This document shows positions 59,901 through 64,000 of a stretch of 64,000 nt of DNA, in pieces. Positions within the stretch are counted from its first letter, which is position 1. Every line of letters begins with the position of its first letter. The DNA lies in NCBI RefSeq assembly GCF_963082655.1, contig NC_081556.1, positions 71,161,227 through 71,225,226 on the forward strand, read 5' to 3'. The translations under genes and the position numbers were made by a program. The notes beneath the pieces were generated by a model. It saw nothing but the letters and a program-made list of their open reading frames with translations, ran no database searches and was not told the origin of the DNA. The stretch is from Stomoxys calcitrans. Lineage: Eukaryota; Arthropoda; Insecta; Diptera; Muscidae.

Positions 59901-60912
59901 TGCGTCGCTCGCCATCATCACCCTCGCCATCCTCATCGTCATAGTCGTCTTCTTCATATTCTTCTGAGAGATCAGTGTCCTCATGCTGGCCATTGCCTCT
60001 GTTTTCGTTGGTGCGCTGTCTAGCGTATGTGTTCCTGACATTGCTAAAGAGTTGTATTCGCCTAGTGGTGGGCTTCTCCGTATGCTCCTCAACATTGGCG
60101 GTAATCAAAAGGCGGCGATTGCCTTTGCGCTGCTGTTTCTTGCGTTTGGTTTGTTGCAGTGGTGGCGGCGACGGCGGTGGTGCCTCCTGTTGGTGGGCAT
60201 AGTCATGTTGCATATGAATGTGGATTAATTTTCTTTGGTTTTGATTTCCCGAACCTCGGTTTTTTTTTGTAATTTCACTACTTAAACTAGTATGGGTGTC
60301 GCGTGATTGCCGCGACCTCTTCATGTCGGCCAAGGCTGGCCCGGTTCTGTGGCTGTCGTCCGAAAAAAGACTAAGATGTTGGTGAATTAGTTGCCGCTCG
60401 CGCTGCAGTCGCCTGCGACGAGTGGCCCCGCACTCAGGTGCGCAAACGCATTTTGGACGTCCTTTGCGTTTGACACATTTCTTATTTGGTCCACACTGAA
60501 CATTGCGACAGCTTTCTGAAATGAAAAGTACATTGGAATGGATTAGGTTCCGATATGTCGTCATAATGGTGCCGTCAGTCGGTCGTTTGGTCTGTCATTC
60601 CCTTTGGAATTTAATTTGTTGCATCTTTTAATCAAATTCCAATCAAATGTTTCGTCTCGTTTGTTATGTTGTTGTACTGGCACAAGTATTTGTCGTTATT
60701 TTTGGTGTTGTTTTTTTGGTAGCTACCTAAGCACGGTGTGCATTCCATGCCGCCTCCAATTGCTGTAGCAAAGAAGTACTCGACATTCGTTGGCTCACGA
60801 TCGGTGTAGGCGAATTCTTGATTGGCGCCACAACAGTCACTCTTACTGACGTTGAACGAGAAGACTTCGTTGCATTTGCCGTTGCCTAAGACCGTCTGCC
60901 AGCAGGCTCCAG
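50655..60912 (-). CDS. Fs: follistatin gene, partial (four exons in window)
   Basis: This encodes a secreted cysteine-rich protein that in animals binds and blocks activin-type and some BMP ligands outside the cell. Exons in transcript order are 60912-60727, 60515-58782, 52061-51930 and 50903-50655, together 2301 bp. They give the N-terminal follistatin domain, follistatin module 1 with its Kazal part split by a long insertion, and module 2. Every junction has AG/GT borders, lies in phase 1 and keeps the frame. Cysteine spacing follows vertebrate follistatin closely. An upstream signal-peptide exon and a downstream third module, both expected for the family, were not found and may lie outside. 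The 6.7-kb second intron carries DINE elements and LINE pieces. Confidence 0.92.
50904..51929 (-). other. Fs: follistatin intron between modules 1 and 2
   Basis: Bounded by GTAAGT at the 51929 side and TGCAG at the 50904 side. It holds the tRNA-headed SINE at 51593-51855, inserted in the transcribed orientation opposite to the gene. A shadow ORF region at 51090-51440 is not coding. Confidence 0.85.
51593..51855 (+). mobile_element. tRNA-headed SINE with TAG-repeat tail
   Basis: The head has an A box (TGGGGTAGAGGTTAGCATGC, about 51597-51616) and a perfect B box (GGTTCAAATCCC, 51640-51651), the internal polymerase III promoter. A body with CCCCCTACTAATGCTGGCTA and TCATTGAGCTTAAACATTAA follows, and the 3' end is seven tandem TAG units and T5. 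No acceptor stem pairs, so it is not a working tRNA. Related pieces lie at 22592-22722 and 61601-61672. Confidence 0.88.
51930..52061 (-). CDS. Fs: follistatin exon: rest of Kazal domain of module 1
   Basis: After acceptor ATAACAG the 132-base exon reads DSIRSSNPVCGTDGRTYNTK, then CQLRKRACRTDN and IAYRGHCK, and ends at donor GTAAGT (51929-51924). The PVCG.DG.TYN..C..R..C pattern is a Kazal core. The first codon is completed by the G at the end of the big exon, and the junction restores the module 1 order seen in vertebrates. Confidence 0.92.
52240..52745 (+). mobile_element. LINE endonuclease fragment
   Basis: The plus strand contains LLVEAAYTGKKSLIVGSDAN followed by THHQ, the GSDAN(T)HH endonuclease motif of I/Jockey-type LINEs, then TICNKGNRPTFIT-like text (here LAMCNKGNRPTFITT). 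About 52690-52745 matches, in reverse, 58282-58332. It lies upstream of exon 3 in the long follistatin intron. Confidence 0.7.
52751..54219 (+). mobile_element. DINE-1-like element in the follistatin intron, hairpin deleted
   Basis: Nearly the same as 45766-47560 but with about seven modules. It is complete at the 5' end (TATACCCTCCACCATAAGAT) with a GTCY tract at 52884-52922. At the 3' end TTCGG is followed directly by CACGCTTTTACTTG: fifteen bases, including half of the hairpin, are missing. Confidence 0.92.
54220..54754 (-). other. follistatin intron, nothing recognised
   Basis: AT-rich intronic sequence without recognised elements or ORFs. Confidence 0.5.
54755..54893. repeat. unclassified dispersed repeat
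   Basis: GAACATTCCACTAAGGAACA, CTTCTCACATATCAATGAGT, TTTTTATAGCCGAGTCCGAA. The same block occurs at 39845-39965. It runs straight into a truncated DINE copy. Confidence 0.55.
54894..55823 (-). mobile_element. DINE-1-like element, hairpin end lost
   Basis: It begins at GGCATTTGTCGAGTTCTTTT inside the family consensus, continues through five modules, the GACAGACAGACGGACGGACG tract (55658-55690) and a good end (CCATGGTGGAGGGTATAATA). Confidence 0.85.
55824..56317. other. follistatin intron, unclassified AT-rich repeat text
   Basis: Contains TTAAAGATG-type phrases at 56030-56100 and 56215-56245 that recur at 58080-58580. Nothing is coding. Confidence 0.4.
56318..57800 (-). mobile_element. LINE family 2 fragment in the follistatin intron
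   Basis: Same family as 31620-33590. The minus strand gives the RT-connection region (VMHWV, TAFVRPIML-type text near 57010-57060), pieces of RNase H-linked sequence (TQIAATTAVRLREFY) and a 3' end whose plus-strand text is AAGTGGCAGTCTGCCAGCAG near 56332. Its orientation is the same as the gene's. Frames are broken. Confidence 0.7.
57801..58781 (-). other. follistatin intron with two diverged AT-rich modules
   Basis: Two related blocks (about 58140-58330 and 58400-58560) share GGAATTTTTCAAAAA/GGATTTTTCAAAAAA, GTCATCTGT/GTTATCTGT, 'GGATGGTCGTGTCCGTTAGT' and its variants. A short GACAGACGGACGGACG occurs at 58619-58634. The splice donor of the large exon is at 58781-58780. Confidence 0.5.
58782..60515 (-). 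CDS. Fs: follistatin exon: module 1 start and long low-complexity insertion
   Basis: After acceptor ATTTCAG the 1734-base exon starts ESCRNVQCGPNKKCVKRKG and PKCVCAPEC, the EGF-like start of follistatin module 1 (residues 1-29). From residue 30 to 578 follows an insertion inside the Kazal fold: RRRR at 33-36, proline patch 112-120, basic KRKKQQRKGNRR at 124-135, acidic 184-202 and 226-234, histidine-rich 287-345, then Ser/Thr/Ala-rich 355-510. The exon ends GTAG before GTAAAT at 58781-58776. Long insertions at this place are known in Drosophila follistatin. An alternative donor (GTAGGT, four bases earlier) would shift the phase and is less likely. Confidence 0.93.
60516..60726 (-). other. Fs: follistatin intron, 211 bp
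   Basis: A short intron bounded by GTAGCT (60726-60721) and TTTCAG (60521-60516). It joins CTPCL to ESCRNVQC exactly as in vertebrate follistatins. Confidence 0.88.
60727..60912 (-). CDS. Fs: follistatin exon: N-terminal domain
   Basis: The 186-base exon reads GACWQTVLGNGKCNEVFSFN, then SKSDCCG and GGGMECTPCL. Six cysteines in the order C, C, CC, C, C and the conserved Trp after the first cysteine match the follistatin N-domain. I place its start at 60912 after TTTTCAG because the other junctions are also phase 1. An alternative is translation from the ATG at 60949, which would add 12-13 hydrophobic residues resembling a signal peptide. Confidence 0.9.
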
Positions 60913-61600
60913 CTGAAAATAGCATCAATTGAAGATATAATGAAAGCATTAGTTAACATTCGCACATTTGCATTCCTGGAGAGTGCAGCAATAATGCCAA
61001 GAGTTTATATTAATAGGGATTTGGATTTTTGAAGTTAGAAGACATTGAATTTGTATCTTGAATGTTAATTCTCTCCTGCAGACGTCAAAAGATGACACAA
61101 TCTAATATCCTTTAAAAGTATGGACTGCACATGTAAATTCCTAGCCATGGGACTAGATGGGACCTACATAAAGTATGTTTACATTGGCCACTAAGGCCTT
61201 TTCGAGATTTAAGTGCTAAATCCTGCCATTTTTGCAGGTTTTACTATGCAAAAATAAATCCTACTACATACATACTATGCTGGATTTATTTTTAAATCCC
61301 AAATAAACCCGATTATATGGCTGAATAATCGATAAAGTACCAAAATTTGCAACTGTTTTCAAGATGTGTATATGGATGTGTGCAATATGCACATTCATGC
61401 ATACGCACATACGCTTGTATATGTCACTTGAATCCCCAAAAACACAGTGTAAACCGTCATGATTTGTTTTTGGATTTAGTTAAATCCACATCATAGAATT
61501 TTTAATGTAAACGTGCTTCTAGTTGTTAAGTAAAGTCAACAATGTGTTGCCCTTCGAACGCACAGCTATCCCGGCTCAAACATAAAAAAAAAATCATTCC

Positions 61601-61672
61601 CTCATTCAGACTCGGCGAAAAATCATTGAGCTAAAACTTTAATCGCTTTGCAATCTGACATGGGAGAGGTAA
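61601..61672 (+). mobile_element. SINE body fragment
   Basis: CATTCAGACTCGGCGAAAAA, TCATTGAGCTAAAACTTTAA and GACATGGGAGAGG correspond to the body of the SINE at 51593-51855. The tRNA head and tail are absent. Confidence 0.6.
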
Positions 61673-62275
61673 TAAAAAGGACGAATATAACGCTCCCTGG
61701 GATTTCGGTGAAAAATTCAAATTCTTAGAAAGCTTCAAGTAGTAGAAGAGAATCCACTTATCACTTTTTCGCTTGGCACTACGTGATACCGTTTCGGGTT
61801 TTGCGTGAACTAAAGGGCGCCAAATCTAGTGCGAAATCACTAAATAGGCATCCATTTTTGCAACATATCGAAATGGCCATTTATGATCCTACAAAGGATA
61901 TATACTGTTGGTCCTCGTAAAATTCGAAGACACCGTTAGACCGTCTCTCGATGTCTCTCCGGCTGGCCCAGATCTAAAGCTTATAGGACAACAGCTATCC
62001 AATGACTGCTTATCATGCCTGCCATTTGAATAGGCCTTTTCTGGTAAAAACTGAGGTTACTCGAAGAAGAGGTATAAAAGGGGGTTCATTGGAGGGCTTG
62101 GTGCGACACATCCTAAGTTTCTAACCAATAAAGAGAAAGAAGAACTTCTTTGTTGGGCTAGGGAAAAAATAGGTGGCCAAATTACATCGGACGGTCCAGC
62201 AGTCATCCAAAAATTTGACCGCGGTAACGTTAAAGCGATTAGAGTGTGCACCTGAGTTGTCGTTTCACGCGTGAG

Positions 62276-62283
62276 TCACGTGA
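62276..62283. promoter_or_regulatory. E-box palindrome TCACGTGA
   Basis: An eight-base palindrome with the CACGTG core used by bHLH factors, with nearby partial repeats of CGTGAGT on both strands. Function is unproved, and such sites arise by chance. Confidence 0.25.
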
Positions 62284-62439
62284 TTTGTGTGTGAAGTCCA
62301 AATTCAATCACATGATCGTGAGTGACCGTAATTGAATTAAAATTCCTCGTGCGTGAGTCTGTCTATGAGAATTTCTGTCTACAGATGCTTATTTATTTTA
62401 TTCATTAATATTCGTACGTTTAAATGCTGTATAAATGTG

Positions 62440-63035
62440 CAATAAGTAACAATGTGCTAAGTTCGGTCGGGTCGAATCTTAGGTACCCCCCACAATGGAT
62501 TCTGTTAAAAATTTGAATTTATTAACTCAGTTCATATTTGAACTATTTTACAATAATCAAATAGGGAACTTGTTGCGGCTGCATTGATCGTAAGTAGTCA
62601 TATCGGAGAATCGGTATATAAGGGGCCAATATCAGAATAAAGTCCGAATCGGATCATACTTGGCACGGACGCTGAAAGTCATATCAAATGTTTTTGTGTC
62701 AAATTTCAGCCAAATTAGTTGAAAACTGGTGCCTCCAGGAGCTCAAGAAATCAAATCCGGGGACTGGCTTTTATGCGGGCTATATCAGTATATTGACCGA
62801 TTCGGATCATACTTGGCATGGATGTTTGTGAGAATTAAATGAGAATTGAGGCTCAAGAAAAAATGTTCTTGGGGGTTGTTAGCCCACCCTAAGCCTTTCT
62901 ATGGTTATGATCCAGTTTATTGACCGATTCGGTTCATACTCGGCAATGAAGTTGGAAGTCAGAACGTATGTCTTTGTGCCAACTTTCGGCCAAATCTGAC
63001 GAAAATAGAGGTATCTAGGGGCTCAAGAAGTCAAC
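62440..63035 (-). mobile_element. DINE-1-like element, GGTTCCC-type, diverged
   Basis: It begins CAATAAGTAACAATGTGCTA, a worn terminus, with TTCGGTCGGGTCGAATC in place of the hairpin and GGTACCCCCCACAATGGATT. Four modules follow, with CATACTTGGCA and GGGCTCAAGAAGTCAA. Its GTCY tract and 5' end are missing; LINE sequence follows. Confidence 0.75.
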
Positions 63036-64000
63036 CCTGAAGAATAAAAAGAGCTCCCCGCTTTCGAGAACTCTGGGAAGACCAATCCAGCCCTCATGCA
63101 ATGGGAACTCCAGGCAGTGTCTTGCGGAGGAAGACAAAGTCGGAACAGGAACTAAGGAAGGACGCACGGTAGGAGCCGCCCTGTTAAGCCAGAATGGCAA
63201 GGAAGCACAACAGAGATGAGATGATTTATGTAGTCATCGATATCGGCAGTGCATCCGGTAGGATTCCACCAGATCATCGGTCCCAAGTGAAGCATCTGGC
63301 AAACGAACGGGTTTTCGGTCGTGTGTTGAACTCTGAATGGGTTCCACCCATACGGATTATGAGCTGTGAGAATACAGGGGACTTCTTTACACTGAACTTT
63401 GCGTTAGTGAAATGTATTGATACCCTCAAAAAGCTCGTTGGAAGATCTAAGCTCCCTGGGAGGGAGCAAAGCTCGACCTTGTGAAAGATCGCCATCCCCC
63501 AGCTCACAAAGGCGACGGTTTTCATCAAAGATGAGGGTGGCGAATTCGTGACGAACCCATGATGGAAATCTTAAATAAGCTGGACCAAGAATTGGCCGTG
63601 GAGAAATGGGAGGTCTTCCATAGGGAGGAGAAGGAGGAAGGAACTCTCCTTGTGGTGGGCTAAGACTAAAGGCATGGCGTACTACGCACATCCCCACATT
63701 GAGCCGTCCGAGCCGACGATGGAGCCATCACCTATTCCCAAGAAGCCCATTTACTTAGGATTTGGAAGACTAAGATAGGCAAAGATCCTCGTATTGAAAC
63801 ATTAGACAGTACAGGGACGGGAAACTCAATACAGCCTAACGAACTGGGACCCGACGATGGAACCATTATCGACTTTATAAAGATTATCCTAGGGCAAAGA
63901 ACCTAATACGAAAACATAAGGCAGTGTAGTGATGAGACCATCACCCACTACCAAGAGGCACATCTAATGGAGCATCAATGACTGAGGTCATCAAGATAAA
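63036..64000 (+). mobile_element. LINE family 1, 5' region (cut by the window end)
   Basis: The stretch 63830-64000 matches 40260-40430, upstream of the endonuclease start in the copy at 40255. Here an additional 5' part is present, including an ORF at 63194-63484 (VFGRVLNSEWVPPIRIM) that may be from ORF1; I do not recognise a domain in it. Frames are broken around 63480-63560. It is truncated by the window edge. Confidence 0.65.

Larger units (their letters stand above)
60913..62439 (-). other. upstream of the recognised follistatin exons
   Basis: Probably first intron or 5' flank of the follistatin gene. It holds a SINE body fragment (61601-61672), an AAAATAAATCC/GGATTTATTTT inverted pair at 61253-61290, and a palindromic E-box at 62276-62283. 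No signal-peptide exon was recognised. Confidence 0.45.

Noticed and set aside
59715..60228. Several ORFs on both strands over the large follistatin exon
   Set aside because: They are shadows of the repetitive His/Asp/Gln codons; the follistatin frame is fixed by both splice junctions and the cysteine motif.

Overview
This window looks like repeat-rich nuclear DNA of a higher fly, probably a calyptrate such as a muscid. I infer this from a follistatin-type gene with introns, many DINE-1/INE-1-like (Helentron-associated) elements, mariner, Tc1 and hAT transposons, several decayed non-LTR retrotransposons, and tRNA-headed SINEs. There are no operons, no CRISPR array and no rRNA. The species is not determined from the sequence.

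The one clear host gene is a minus-strand follistatin gene (Drosophila symbol Fs), with four coding exons recognised between 60912 and 50655. In transcript order they encode the N-terminal follistatin domain, a first follistatin module split by about 550 low-complexity residues, the rest of its Kazal fold, and a second follistatin/Kazal module. All splice junctions read in phase 1. A separate signal-peptide exon upstream and a third follistatin module downstream were not found. The introns carry DINE elements, LINE fragments and a SINE.

From 1 to 14 kb there are a mariner remnant, DINE copies, a broken RTE-like LINE, an inverted DINE pair (9306-10729), a non-autonomous hAT element with an 8-bp target duplication (11263-11838), and a foldback Tc1/mariner derivative with 187-bp arms (12058-12654). 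From 14 to 24 kb the main object is a 1.5-kb 12-bp tandem array (16977-18505) grown from a DINE-type GTCY tract, next to a 946-bp unit present twice. From 24 to 34 kb there is an apparently intact Tc1-family transposon (26283-27922) and a cluster of LINE fragments in alternating orientation. From 34 to 50 kb there are full-length DINE elements with varying numbers of 153-bp modules, more LINE pieces, and a Helitron-like element built of about 12 modules. From 50 to 61 kb lies the follistatin gene, and from 61 to 64 kb its upstream side with more DINE and LINE sequence.

The elements share processes more than functions. DINE copies seed GTCY microsatellites, LINE and SINE insertions fill introns and older repeats, and inverted pairs could make double-stranded RNA if transcribed. 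The only ORFs I treat as plausibly functional are the follistatin exons and the Tc1 transposase. Exact repeat boundaries and family names beyond those stated are by eye.
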